Shown: positions 1 through 12,976 of the stretch, in pieces
How positions within the stretch are numbered: position 1 is the stretch's first letter
Layout of the letters: each line of letters starts with the position of its first letter
Source: Sthenelais limicola
Lineage: Eukaryota; Annelida; Polychaeta; Phyllodocida; Sigalionidae
NCBI GenBank assembly: GCA_942159475.1
Contig: OW804100.1
Span: 11,344,646-11,408,645 of the forward strand
DNA: 64,000 nt
Direction of reading: 5' to 3'
Notes under the pieces: model-generated
What the model was told of the DNA's origin: nothing
Database searches by the model: none
Seen by the model: only the letters and a program-made list of their open reading frames with translations
Translations under genes and position numbers: made by a program

Positions 1-3000
1 AGTCAAGAGACTTTCACTACTGATTGTAGGGTCTGTTGAGGTTTCATGACAACGTCCACATCTACATAAGGCCCTGAACCCTTGAAATGCCTTGTTGGCA
101 AACATAGCAGCAGTATATATTAGGTCTGAGCAAACGGGGCTGTTATGACTTTTGTAGCTGGTAAATCAACCAGTTCACCACGCCCCCTCCCTAATAATTA
201 TTTGGTCCAAAGATGTCAAAATAGATGATTATCTCAATCGCATATAAAGCGTTCTGCCACGTCCAACGTGCTGTTAACAAACTAACCCAGTTAATTGGAA
301 ATACCTGTGAAGAGCGGACTTCTCTGCTGTATGCCTAAGTGGTCAACGTGTTTCTGTATGTTATTTGTTAATGATGATTCCCACAGGGACAGTTGGAACA
401 CTGCTAATAGCCGAAACTGTGATCCTAATCCTAAGGAAATAAATATGCTTTCCTCATCTTGAATGACCCTAAAGATGTAAGATTATGGCAGGAATCTCTG
501 AATGTGGCCAGCGGCAGAGCAAAGCCACTATCGTTTGCCAGCATAAAACCTTTCACTTTGGTACAAACAAGCGCTGACACAACAGATGTCTTGTCGCTCT
601 CTGTTTTTTCTTCCTTCTCAAGCAGAATTAATCCCGGAGAATTCTTGACACAATGTGTTTTGTTTCATCAGGAACAATCCAAAGAAATGCAAGCGAAGGA
701 AAAGACCAACAGATTGTAACCAATTGAAACAGCCAGCATTGTTTTGCTTGGTTTATCTAGCGGTAGTAGTGAAAGGTATGCTGGAGATTTAAGGAACACC
801 CGGGAATGTGCTGTTATCAACTTTTGAGCTTGGGATGCAGTGCAAAAATTGCTTGTTTGATTATTTGATTCTTTTTACGATTTTCTTTCCAATGTCGGTG
901 GAACCGGTATTCTAATTCTAATTATTTGAACTATTGATCTACAAATCATTTTTGTCATGATACCATTCTGCCATAAACAAATCGTGGAATGTGGACTGGG
1001 TTTTCTAATTCAGTATACACTAATTATATTGAAATCAATCATGTTCGGGGTCATTCGCAGAATATTGAGATTTGTATACGTACTGATCCCCTGTCAGTGG
1101 CCTGGTCTGTTATAGTTATAGTGCTATGCCATATTCCTATACTCAAGGCTGCCATGTTCTTGTATTCGAACGGTAAAAAGTATAGGCTCTTCCTCTCGAT
1201 TATTAAAGATTGTGTACTTTTCCATTAATAACGTCGTCCAATATAACTGAGGTAGCAGAGCCGGTGCAAACAACAGCAAGATACTGGTAACTATGATAAG
1301 CAATGCGCCAAAGGCTCTTGTCAACCTGCAGGAGGATTCCATACACTTCTCTCCCAATAGTGTCATTGATCATATCAATACAGCACGTATATACATGCTG
1401 ATATCCATGGCTGCCAGCCAGAGACAGCCAGTCTGGGTGAGCACAATCTATGCTTTCCAATGGTTCTAAGATTCTCGTTTGTTATCAAAAAGGATATCAT
1501 TAATAAATCTGGTTCTCATCATATCTACACACATTCTGCGTAATATAATACGAAATGTAATAGCTTTACTTAATGATGTGTTAGTTAGGAAGGTTGTGTA
1601 AAGATTAATGACCGACATTTCTGGCCTGTCGGAGGTCATTCATCCAGTTAGTATCTGTCTCAGGTGGTTATAGCCCCGAGACCATTCAAAGTGGAGACTA
1701 AGAATAAAATAGTTTTCTATGAAAGAAGTCATATAAAATCAGCTTACCTTTATTTATCATGTGACGATTTTACAGCCAACCTGTAAATACAGAAGAATAT
1801 ATATATATAATTGTAAAGAAATGGTCTATAGTGAGTAGGTTTGAAACAGAAAAGAACAAGATGTGAGATATTTATGTACATCAAAAGAGAATACACACAG
1901 TCCTCCTGAGTTTAAACTGTACTTACTAAATTCAAGCTTGATGGTTTTATTTGACATTTTCCGTTTGTTATTTTAACTTTGAGGACACGCTACAGAGATC
2001 AATGAATATATAGCTTTTATTGCACAATTCTAGCCTTAATGGAAAGGCTTTGGGAAGGAGTAATGAGGTTTATGCCTGAGCACTTTGATGCATTAGAACA
2101 AAGTCCTTGTAAAACTTCCATCAGAAGGGAGGCATTTGCCGTGTGCCATGTAGCAAACGTCTGGTTTACTTTGTACCGTGAGAACAGGAGGGATGTAGAG
2201 TCCGCTCACATGAGGGCGCCACTGTGGGTGCAATGGTATGACGTGGGGGCAGAACGGGCAGATTTGGGCATTTAATGATTTTATTCTTTTACCATATTAG
2301 AATTGTTGCTTTTCTGAATTAAACCTGGTTTACACTTCTTACATAAAGAGTCTACCGTTGCTTCGATTACTGACAGTCACAAGAATACATCACAAGATTA
2401 AATACTATCAAAGGCACAATTAATGTGGGAGTTATATGAGGAAGGTGTACCCTCAAGGTAACTTACAAGGTATCGTACAATTTTTATGACATTTAAAAAG
2501 GAATAATTAGAAACTAATAATTGCTCGCCTCATTCGCTCATAATGTCTTTTTATTACTCTCAATTTTGATGAAGGAGGTGAAGACAATTCAACTGAAAAC
2601 TTCTCGCAATTATAAAGATCAGGTATTTTCAATACACGAAGCTTCAACGGGAAAATTATTGTCAATACACCGAGGTTTAGAGAGCTTCCCTTTGTGTCAT
2701 AGAGCAGATACGCATGGATAAATAGAAGTAATCCAATATAATATTATAAAGCGCTAGAAGGGTATTTTTGTCACGCATGTTCTAGGAATCTGGGATGTCC
2801 CCATCTGTATTCTTGGTCCTACAGGTCCGTCAATCCTGTGTGGAGGACATTATGTGTGGTTTGTGAAGGTATCGGGGTGAAAATGTGATTTTGGAGCCTT
2901 TTTTAAATTGGGATCTCCACACTCTATCTATAGCCAGGGAAAACTCCTGTGGGATACTACGTCATTTCCCACAACCTACGTCCAGGGGGACCTAGGAAAT

Positions 3001-3109
3001 CTGGGAAGATCAACACACCTCAGAGTAGTGCTGACAGATCATATGCTATCCCCTTTTTCTCCTTTATGTAACTGTATGCTTAATGAGAAATAAAAGTTCT
3101 ATGATAATA
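1..3109. other. Gene-free AT-rich stretch
   Basis: Only short open frames (under 90 codons) occur here, on both strands. None shows a recognisable domain, signal or splice-flanked exon structure. A short AT dinucleotide run lies near 1797-1810. I see nothing else I can name. Confidence 0.6.
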
Positions 3110-3110
3110 A

Positions 3111-3497
3111 TGAGGAATAGGGGAGGGAGAGGGGGAATCGGAAATAGGGTTGGGAGAGAAAAACAGGTATGAAAGACAGAGAAGAGGGAGAGGGAAAAGA
3201 GGGAGAGGGGGAAGTATGGGGAGAGAAGGTGATCGTCCTACATGCAGAGGAGTGGGAGAGTGAAGAAGAGGGTGTAGGAATAGGAGAGGGGGAGGGGGAG
3301 GGAAAGAAGAGGGAGGGAGAGAGGAGGGAGAGGATGTAGGGGTAGGGAGAGAGGGGAGGGAGAGAAAGCGGGGAGGGGAAGCATGAGGAAGAGGGGAGGG
3401 AGAGGGGGGATCGGAGATGAGGATGGGAGAGAAAGACAGGTATGAAAGTCAGAGAAGAGGAGGAGGGAAAAGAGGGAGAGGGGGAAGTGTGGGGACG
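3111..3497. repeat. Purine-rich (GGGAGA) tract with an internal ~273-bp duplication
   Basis: The + strand is almost entirely G and A for nearly 390 bases. A unit of about 110 bases at 3111-3222 recurs, diverged, at about 3384-3497. Both copies run through the same landmarks: GGGGAGGGAGAGGGGG, then ATCGGA, then GGGAGAGAAA, then CAGGTATGAAAG, then AGAGGGGGAAGT. This is therefore a long-period duplication inside low-complexity DNA rather than simple slippage. Such mirror-symmetric purine tracts can form triplex DNA; that is inference. Confidence 0.8.
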
Positions 3498-6400
3498 GGT
3501 ACTTTGCTAGTATTTAATAAAGGGTGAGTGAGTCACCAAGAAACTACCCCCTTCTTTACTATAATTATTTCCACAATTCCCTAGTCGACTAAGTTATAGC
3601 AGTGACCAGGACACGATATGTGAGACCAGAGGAGACTGAATTATCTGTTTATGTAATGCATAAACACCTCGTATCATAAAACCTTCGTAGTCATAAATTT
3701 AAGATGGTATGGGCCTGCTACACTAGCCCTGGTATTTAAAGGGCATAAATCAACCAATCCCCTCCGCACCTTTGAGGCACGATCGTATACGATCGTGTAT
3801 AGATATAGATATAGATATATCTATATAGTGCAACTGGCACTTAGTTTGAAAATCTCTGACTTTGGACTCATACTCCTTTTCTCCTCAATATTTCCTTCCA
3901 ATAGCTGATATGACAATACAGCCAGTGGGTGAGGGGATGTATGCACCTCCGTGCCCCCTCCAGGTTTGCTTATGCGGGAGACAGACTGTTGGGCAGTTCA
4001 GGGACAGGGCTTGGTGGGGCCGGAGGAGTTGTGTCAGATTTGAGACGTTCAAAGAAGATCAATATAAAGCCAGTTGGTGAAGGGTATTTGCATCTACCCT
4101 GATTTAAAAGATTTCCGGGGGGATGTGCGTACTATTTCTGTCCCTGGTGTTTTGATTGTCATTAAGCATAATTATATACTTATAATATGGATATTGTAAA
4201 ATAAATACCTATCAATGTGGACGAACCCCGTCATGGCAAATCTAAATCAATGATGTCAGCCGATGTCCTGACATGTTTTCCTGCTGATTTTTTTCAACAA
4301 TACATTTACGAAGTACTTTAAAATTATAGTATTATTATGAAGGTACTTTAGGAGCTTTTTGGAGATGTAAAGGCTATTGAGAGAGTACAAAATACATCCA
4401 TTTCTTTTCTTATTCGAGAATTGGTTGTAAAAATGTTATTCTTTTAAAGTCTTTGCTGTTGTCAGTAATAAAGGGTATATTTGTAATGCCATGAGAAATG
4501 TCAACTTTATATATACTACTACTCACAGGTTATCATGCCTTCTATTATGCATCCGTATTACTGAGGAGTCAATACTAGTTGTAGTTATCTCTAGATTATG
4601 GGAAAATTCATGAATCTACGTTGCAGCAACCACTTTCTAAAGTGGGACCAGCGATGTCACAGTACAGCAGTAGATTTACACATCGGGTGACACTAGCTCC
4701 ACCTACTCCAGCATTTAGTCTAGGGCCAAAAACCTGTAGCAGCATCTATTGATATGTTACCAGGCAGACGTTATTAGGGATAACCCTGTGTCATCAGCCA
4801 CTTTCTACTTAACCCTCTAAACACATGGTGAATGAGACATGAGGCGAATCTAGATGCTTAAAGTTGTAAGAGTTTTAACTCGATGGAATTGAAATCATTT
4901 GTTAGAGAAACAATAGAGATTTTACTTTTTTTTTACCAAAGATTGATGGGAAAAGTATGTATCAATGCAATAATTTAATAGATAACCATGCATAGATTGA
5001 TTGGGTCTCTGTAGACTTAGCTAACACAGGTTCCAATTGATATTGAAACGAAATTAAACAGTATTTGATAATGTTATTCCCATATATAGCTTCCATAAGC
5101 GTCTATTACCATACTTTCTGATAGAGATATTGCTCCCCACTCCCCTTCACTAAGTATCATTTCTTCCCCAGCCTCTCTAGAGCTTAATCCAGCCCTGCAC
5201 CGTACAATAGTTGTAAATGTCACTGGGGTGGGATACAGAAGCGTTAAGGGACACAATGAGGAGAGGAAGGCATGGTAATGTTGAAGAAGGCTATACATGT
5301 ATGTATGCAGCCATAGGTTGCGTCGATGTTAAATCAAATGTCTTCCGTGCCTCTTGCATCAGTATCACATCCACATTACATCTTACATTTAGAAGTTAAT
5401 TCAGTCGCCCCTCAGAACAAGCGGATAGCATGTGTCAAACCTACAGCAATCAGGCTGAGATCGTCACACTTGCTTGGCAATAGTGGGACATATGGAAAAA
5501 GTGGAAAAGTGTTGTCATAAAAATTCTTAATATAACATGAGGGGCGGGGACAGATATTATGGGTGGTATGTCCAGGTTTACGCCTGGAGAGGATCTTGGC
5601 CTAGTCCTGAACTTTCTTCAAAACCCCCGATTACCACATTCTTTGGAAATTTCTGGATTCTCGCTGGGTGATATAATGATTATGACACTTCTGCAAACCC
5701 TGTCCGAGTGGAGATGATGGTGAAGAATGCACTAGTGCAGTAGTCCTGTATAAGTGTGTAACGTTCAATGCGGCATGCCTAGGGGTATATGCGGCAGTCT
5801 TTACAAAAGCAGCATCACTTTGCTATACTACTGAGACCATAACACATCATGGTTAATGCTTGCCATGGCATATATGGGGGACAACACCAGTGTATACATT
5901 TGGGTATTTTTGAAATGCTCAAATTCTCACAGAATTCGCTAAATGAATGTAAATTATTGAGACTATTATAATTACTCAAGAAAGCCTAGCACCTGCTGAG
6001 TCATATTGAACCATATTTTCATTTGGTGTATATTGTTATTCTTCGGGGTTCATTCCATAGATTCATTTTCAGCAATCCCTAACCAATATATAATGCAATG
6101 CTTGGAGACGAAAGCATGATGGACCAATATATTTAAGGTGAGGAATGACGGTCATGAGGAGAGATGATAGAAGATAAATGCAGATGATTAGGAAATTGTC
6201 ATAGTTGTTATGAAATGAAGGACGCGGAACAAATACTTGAATCTTTAATAAAGGCTACGAACTGAGTCATCAGAACCATTTCGGGCAGACAATATAGATC
6301 AAACTGGTGAACTGGCAAATTTTCTCCGATATTGAATTCTTTAAGAAGGGCCTCATGGAAAAGAAACGAATACTTATTCCTACTTATTCCTACAGTTGTA

Positions 6401-8515
6401 TTCCACTTGTCGCAACGGGCAGTGACCGGACTATAGAGACTATATCAACCATTTTTACAATATAAACATTTTGTCCTAATTGTTTGGAACTGAATTTGAA
6501 TTGAAAAGATGTAATTGGACGGGTTTTTTTTATTCTTTATCCTTTTGTGCCTAGCAATCATCACCGAGGTTTAAAGACTTCTTTTGAATTCAGTACAGCA
6601 TATATATAATTGATCACCTATTTACATGTTCGTTCCAGCACTACAGGACATGTGCTAAAAGCTAATGGATGAGCTATGAAAGCTGAACAGCTGAATAGAC
6701 TGGTAACTACGTTGTACAGCAAATGCAATTTTGCCGCCGGACTGTTATGAGTGTAAGGATATATATATATATGGTTTGTCACTTAGGACTTAGTACCACA
6801 GGTGCATGCAAAGCACCAGATTGCCATGTTTGTTATTCCATGCACCAGGGCCGGATTAATCACGTTATTCTCGACATCCACCAATGCCTATTTACTGCAT
6901 GCTGCTATGCTCAATTCCATTTCTCCTAGACGTGTTCACTTAGAGTGTCTCAACAAGTCGCCTCACAACTTCTTATCCGTAAAGATTAATGTTAAGATTG
7001 TGCAATTGAAAATATTTTCTTCTTATGGAAGGGAGTGCTAGAAACTTTCCATTAGAAGATGGCCTGCTTCAATTTCAGACTTCTTATATGACTCACAGGG
7101 AAACTGTTTACTTGCTGAACATTTTGCCAGTTGCTTTATTGTTTACTTGTAGTTCCTTTACCCTCCGTAGGTATATAAATACTGGTCTAGCATGCCCGTT
7201 GTAGACAGTATACGAAAAAAGAAAAGTATCGATTTTTCTGATTTTTCTAAATCGCCATATTTCAATCTCCAGTAATGGTGATCAAAGAAATTGAGAAGTC
7301 GGATATACAGAATGGGTTTGATAGATTCAGTATCCATTCAGTATTTCAAATTAGTATTACAAAATGTTGCTGAGTCAGGTGGTATTTCGGGTTTTTCAAA
7401 TTAATTGATGATGCTTTATCTCGATAAACTTCAGTATCCATAGTGACTATCTATGCCCTTATGTCAGTGGATAAATCGAGGTATTGCTGATTATATACAT
7501 GTATATCGTGGTTATGAATGGTAAATAATAAGGTAAATATATCCCTTAGTAAACGAGGAACTCAATTAATAAGGTCAAGTGTGTTAGCTGTGTTGGCTAA
7601 AAGTTATTTCATCTCTTAGATATGTAGGCGAAGTGCTCTCTGGTGGTTGGGGAGACTATAGTGGCTCCTCCTACACTACCCACTCGGTAGCTGACTGACG
7701 TGACAAGAGCCATAACTCTATAGGCCCGTTGCTATGTATCACTATATGGTGAACCACAGAAGCCTTGGAACTCCCTAATATCATATACGTAACTTGCATT
7801 GCACTTTATGCGTATTTTGTAAGAATTGATTGAACGTACTGTGGCCAATGAAAAGATTTTTTAAATATCTTATCTTAAAGCACTCTTAGCGTTCTCACAA
7901 TATTCTTGTATCGTAACTTGCATATTACCTTATAGAGCATTTCTTAAAGTAGTTTCCAAGAACTCTTACCTTCCTAAAAATGCACCAACCCTAGTATCCT
8001 AATGCCTTTGCAATCGTAAAATAAATCGGGTGATGAGAGGCCTTTAATATATGACATCATCTTATCATTTATAGTGAAATGGACCCATAGTACAATGGAC
8101 CGCAGGTAGCATGGGCACTATGAACACCTTTCCATCTTTAACAATTTCCCCAACACCATACCTCTAGTCATACATGTCCATTTTTCTCCGACGATTACCA
8201 ATGCATGTATGGCATCGGGGAGTCATTGGCACTACGACAGCTCCACCAACCTTTCTCTCTTATTACCCACCACTTTCCTCTTGCTCTTCTCTTGCTCTTC
8301 TCTTGCTCTTCTCTCACTGCCTGCTGCCACCTCCGATTACCCACCCACCGCCACCCGTTTTGAATACGTTCATTATCCGCCAACATTACCTTGTGATTTT
8401 ATGGATGAATCGTGATCGTGTAGAAAAGGCTGACAAGGACAAACTAACTTATTTATACTTGTTTATTAAATCGTGTTGTGTTTCTCAAGCTGTTCGGCCA
8501 GCAGAGCCTTATTAT
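3498..8515. other. Gene-free stretch with small repeats
   Basis: No coding region can be supported. It holds a perfect 20-bp palindrome at 3778-3797 followed by ATAGAT-type repeats, an AT run near 6759-6770, and three copies of the 11-mer TTGCTCTTCTC at 8281-8313. A 167-codon open frame at 8174-8677 is mostly translated low-complexity pyrimidine sequence plus a hairpin element and is not called as a gene. Confidence 0.6.
3778..3797. repeat. Perfect 20-bp palindrome
   Basis: CACGATCGTATACGATCGTG equals its own reverse complement. It is followed directly by a run of ATAGAT/ATATCT words that is itself partly self-complementary. The function is unknown; it may be a cruciform-prone site. Confidence 0.9.
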
Positions 8516-8634
8516 ATAAAGGTCCATCCCCATTGCCACGACCAGCCCGTCGACGGTAATACTTTAACGTTGTATGTTTGCCGTGCGGCGGCCGTACACC
8601 AAGCCGGCCGTGGTAATGGAGATGGGCCTTTACT
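8516..8634. mobile_element. Small MITE-like hairpin, ~119 bp
   Basis: The left arm (about 8517-8543, beginning TAAAGGTCCATCCCC) and the right arm (about 8606-8634, ending GATGGGCCTTTA) are reverse complements with a few mismatches. The centre is GC-rich (GTCGACGG, GCGGCGGCCG), unlike the AT-rich surroundings. No coding capacity. Probably a small non-autonomous DNA transposon or fold-back element; the superfamily is not determined. Confidence 0.6.
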
Positions 8635-11600
8635 TCTGAGGTTTACTTCTGCTTGTATGATAGCATTGGGACACTAGTTATTTAGTAGCATTAGGGTCTC
8701 GGGAGCACAAACAAAATGTGACTTGTGTGGCGTGATAAAGAGAGGTCGATTGGTTGGATGGTTGTCCAAGGAGGAGATGCTGGTGTTGGGTGGACAAAAT
8801 GGGCGCCGCTTCGGTCCAATGGGTGAGAACTATTAATAATTCTCCCACTCATCATCTTAGCGTCCAAAGACTGTGACGCTACCAAACAAAAGATGTAGTG
8901 GTGGTTTGCTGATGGAATGAAGTTGTCCAAACATAAAACTAAAATAGAAGGCTGGGCGTTTTTACTAGACCGCGTAAAATCATAAATTACCGCGCATGTT
9001 CACTTTTGGTTTCACTAGAATTGACCGAGTAGAATAATTTTCTGTCTAATATCAAGAGAGACCTTATAACTGCATAACTGACTCATTATAGGCTATATTG
9101 GTTTCAATAGAATTTGGTATCGCGTAAATAACTGCATAACTTTATATGAAGTTTTAGGTCATATCAAGTGTTCAAAACATATGTTTGCAATCAATGCCAT
9201 ATGAAAACAACACTTTCTACATACTACTCATATAAGCCTCTGTCTCTAGGCGTGCGCGTGAGCGTGCGCGTGGGCGTGAGCAGCATGCGCGCAAGGTATT
9301 ATTGTTATAGTAGAGTCAATCTAAGCTTAAAAATAGCCCTACCCTGAACAAATTGCAACAAAACGTTTTATGGTTTTATGGTTGATTCTACTATTATGGT
9401 CTGCGCACGATTTGTGCATAATTATCTCCCACTAGGTGGGTTTGTTCTTCATACTTAACTTAGAATTTTCCTAGAGAATCTCAGATACTCTTGGAAATTC
9501 TACGCTAAGCAGAATATACTATCTTCAATATTAATCATTGTATTTGTATATGAAATAAACCTTACTAAACTAGACTATACCAGGCTTGTCAGTAATAAAA
9601 GACAGAGTTAACACAAACTGGATTTGTTCTGGTTATTTATATATTCTGCTCCTCGCGCTCACCTCGGGTCATTACATATTTACAACATAGATTAGTAGGC
9701 CTATATCTCTCACCGAGGATATAATATACCGCAAACAAAAGAATTCCAGGTTAATTAGTACTTATAATTACCACGTGAAATATGAAACTTTATGCAGTCG
9801 AAATTTAGCTACGTGGACAAGCAAATACTAGCATATAGTTCAATTGATAACTACTAGGCAACTACTTAAAACCATTAACTCCACTAATAGTCACCAGGTG
9901 GATTCGAGACATGTGCATACAAAATTGCGCTGTCATATACCATTATTAACTAACGCTAACCATATTAACTAATGATTTTGACAAACACTTATATATTATA
10001 AATATAATATGTGGTTACCATTAAAACCAAACTGAAAGTGACAGCGCATATATGACCACACATCTAACTGCGTATCCAGCCCGGTATCCAGGTAAAATTG
10101 AAAAATTAACCTAAATTTACGCCTTCTAGTGAAACGGCCCCTGGCAGAATAGTCTTCTGGGAACTACATGTATATATGTATATATAGTGCATGTGTGGGT
10201 TGAGCAAGGACAAGAACAGAATATCCTACCTTCAGCAAAACAAGTGTGTAACATAAAATGGGGGATGGTGCAGCAGCTTATAAAAGCTTATAAAAGCTTC
10301 GGCTTTGTAACTCGGTGCATGAATTGCGGACTCATGCAGGGGCTTATTTAAGGCACCACTTCACTTTTTAGCCAATGCATGTTAACCAGATAAGCACAGG
10401 GGTATACTGTGTGTGGTGAAATATCCATGAGCATCACCAGTTAAAGTTAGAATGGTGTAGGATATAACACCCATGTTTCCTCTCAAAGCTGGAAGCCAAT
10501 ATTTTACCCAAGTGTAGCTGTAGTTGGAACTGGAGAAAACTGGCTAAAAATGTAATAAAAGCAAGATAAACAAGGAGTGATAGAAGACAGACATGTGAGA
10601 GTTGTCAGTCCAGGACAGGCTTCAAAGGGGGATGGGGGAGGGGGAAGGAATGGGGGAGAGGCGTCATCAGGGAGCATACTTGTAGAAGTTATACCATACA
10701 GAGGGAGCGGTTAGTGCACAGAAGTAACTCATTAGTGAATATCGGCAATTACTGCCCTGTGGGTCTCTCAGTAAAGGGTATCTGTGGTAGAAGGTGGGGA
10801 GGGGGAAGGGGAGGGAGAATTTAAGAGGGAGGGGGAGGGAGAAGAGGGAGGGGGAGGGGGAAGGGGGAGGAAGGAAGGGGGAGAGTGGACAGGATAGAGT
10901 GTGCACTGGAGTTTTACATCATAGCTTCGGCATATCCAGTTCAAGATGAGTATATATATTCGTATTAGACAATTTTAATATTATAAACTATTTGACACAT
11001 AAATGACTTCCTTTGATCTCGTGATTGGCAGGAATCTGTTACATCGACGACTATCGTAAGAATATCAGAATAGAGAAACGTTTGACTCGTCTAGAGAATC
11101 CACATGGTGCGTGTACCAGACACGATAAATTAAAGGATTCTTTTTAGAATATGAAATCCAATTTATTACTTTATTAATAACACTAATCTATAATGCATAA
11201 TGAGCTTGGATCAGGTCGTTACATAACACCCATCTTTATGATTTACGACATTAAAGTCATATAATAATTATATATCTTCTATTAGAGGTTTTATGGTAGT
11301 TTCAAGCGCTGGATGTTTACATGTTAATATTGTTAGTATTATTGCAAATCAGACACTATACCAAAGTGCAGTAGAGTGAGGCCGGGGTCAGACTCAATAG
11401 ACTGTGACCACTGATTGCTACAACTCGAAGTTTATATAAGCAATAATTTATCCCTTATGCCTATATTTACTTCTTTTGAAAATCACCCTTCCTTCTCTCT
11501 TGCACCATTTGACAGACCATCTGCTTCTACCCTCATTTAATATAGGCCGGTTATCAGACAGTTTAAAAACAAACAACGAACAATGAACCATCTTAAACAA

Positions 11601-12490
11601 GCCCGAGATCAGTATTTATGTAACCTTTATCTGAGATAAAATTCATCAACTGCGATTACCCTATCATTAAGTTTTTCTGATCACCAACAATTATATATGT
11701 TAGGAGATAACCTGAAAATAATACAGGAATATTCGGTATAATTGAACGAAAATTATATTGCAGAAACAAATGTTCCAAAACCACATTCTATATATTATAA
11801 TGATTACTCTAAAAATATATCTAGAAACTGTATACGTGTTATTATAATTGTAATTTTATATAATTGAGACAAACAGTAGTAAAAAGTACCTACACGGGCC
11901 AACAACTTTAAATACTGTAGGGACTGCGGAGGTAGAGGAGGGGGCGTTTCAATATTGCTGTACCGATATAAAGGGAAAGGGGAACAGAGAGCCTGCCTGT
12001 GCGTAGGTTAGGTGCTTTGATGTCTTGTGTACCAAGTAAACACTACAGGAGATGACAGTAGATGATAATGGCAGCTCATCCCATCTCCTATCTCACTATC
12101 ACACCATTGGTACCTCCACAATGAAGCTCTCAAAAGCCATCTGAGAATTGGTCTAATGTCTACCTGTGGCTCGTGTGTTCCATGTTATACTGTATTGTAT
12201 ATTGTTTAATATGTCACATTTATTCATTCCTTGTCTTATATATTTGTTTATTGATATTATGACTTTAATTTATCGATGTCCTCCCTTTCTCCTTCATTAA
12301 GGATATGTATTTTAAATTTTAAATATTTAAGTACTTATACGATCACGACTATACATCGAATAGATATCAATTAGTATGGTACATTCTCAGATGTGAAAAT
12401 ACCTAGATTATAATGACTGGCCTAAAGATAAACATCGGAAGATCACCATCTCTTCGAGAGATACCAATCAAAGAAAGAAACAAAAGTGAG
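8635..12490. other. Gene-free stretch with low-complexity tracts
   Basis: No gene can be supported. It contains an alternating purine-pyrimidine GCGTGCGCGTGAGCGTGCGC run at about 9249-9290 (potential Z-DNA), a tandem CTTATAAAAG pair near 10278-10297, and a G-rich purine tract at 10625-10880. The ends of the 8950-10140 part (TTTACTAGACCGCGTAAA near 8960; its rough reverse complement near 10115-10140) hint at an old element of about 1.2 kb, but the match is weak. Confidence 0.5.
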
Positions 12491-12976
12491 TAAAACTAAC
12501 AATTTCTAGATCGATGATATGTAATAAAAATTGACAGGCTAACAGTTGGTACTGCATCACGATTTGCAAGAACAAGATCTATTTCGGGAGTGCACCTCTA
12601 CCACAGCAAGAGAGTTGACTGAGATCCGATGGTCCATATACCCTCCCTTCCACCAAATTTACTCTGCTACATTGAAATCCAGGTCCGGGTATGGATTGCT
12701 TACTTGGTGATTGGCAATCCAATTCCAAATATAACTATAGCTGCAATCCCTTACACCATTCTGTCAATCAGCAATAAGACCTGAGCCTATATTAAGATTA
12801 TGACGAGTAAGTCTCATAAGGGAATCCATGCGTTAACTTGCATGAAAAGGCCTAGAAACTAATGAATATGTATGTATGAGCTATATCATGTCATATAATA
12901 ATAGTATATAGTTGACGTTGGTACAAAAGAAAGAATCAAGCATGTCTGATTTGTGCATGCATAGCTGAGAATGCAT
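12491..12976. repeat. Diverged dispersed repeat, copy 1
   Basis: This stretch runs collinear with 34671-35190 over roughly 500 bases. Shared landmarks in the same order include AACAATTTCTA.ATCGATGAT, GGTGATTGGCAATCCAATT, CTGTC.ATCAGCAATA, ATGCGTTAACTTGCATGA, and GTGCATGCATAGCTGAGAAT. Identity is patchy and indels are common. Neither copy has an obvious open frame or terminal repeats. It may be an old transposon family, a segmental duplication or a duplicated regulatory region. Confidence 0.7.

Noticed and set aside
8174..8677. 167-codon ORF
   Set aside because: It runs through an 11-bp tandem repeat and a hairpin element, with no domain.
8945..10145. A possible 1.2-kb element with diverged TTTACTAGA...GCGTAAA ends
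   Set aside because: The terminal match is short and gapped and no target duplication is visible.
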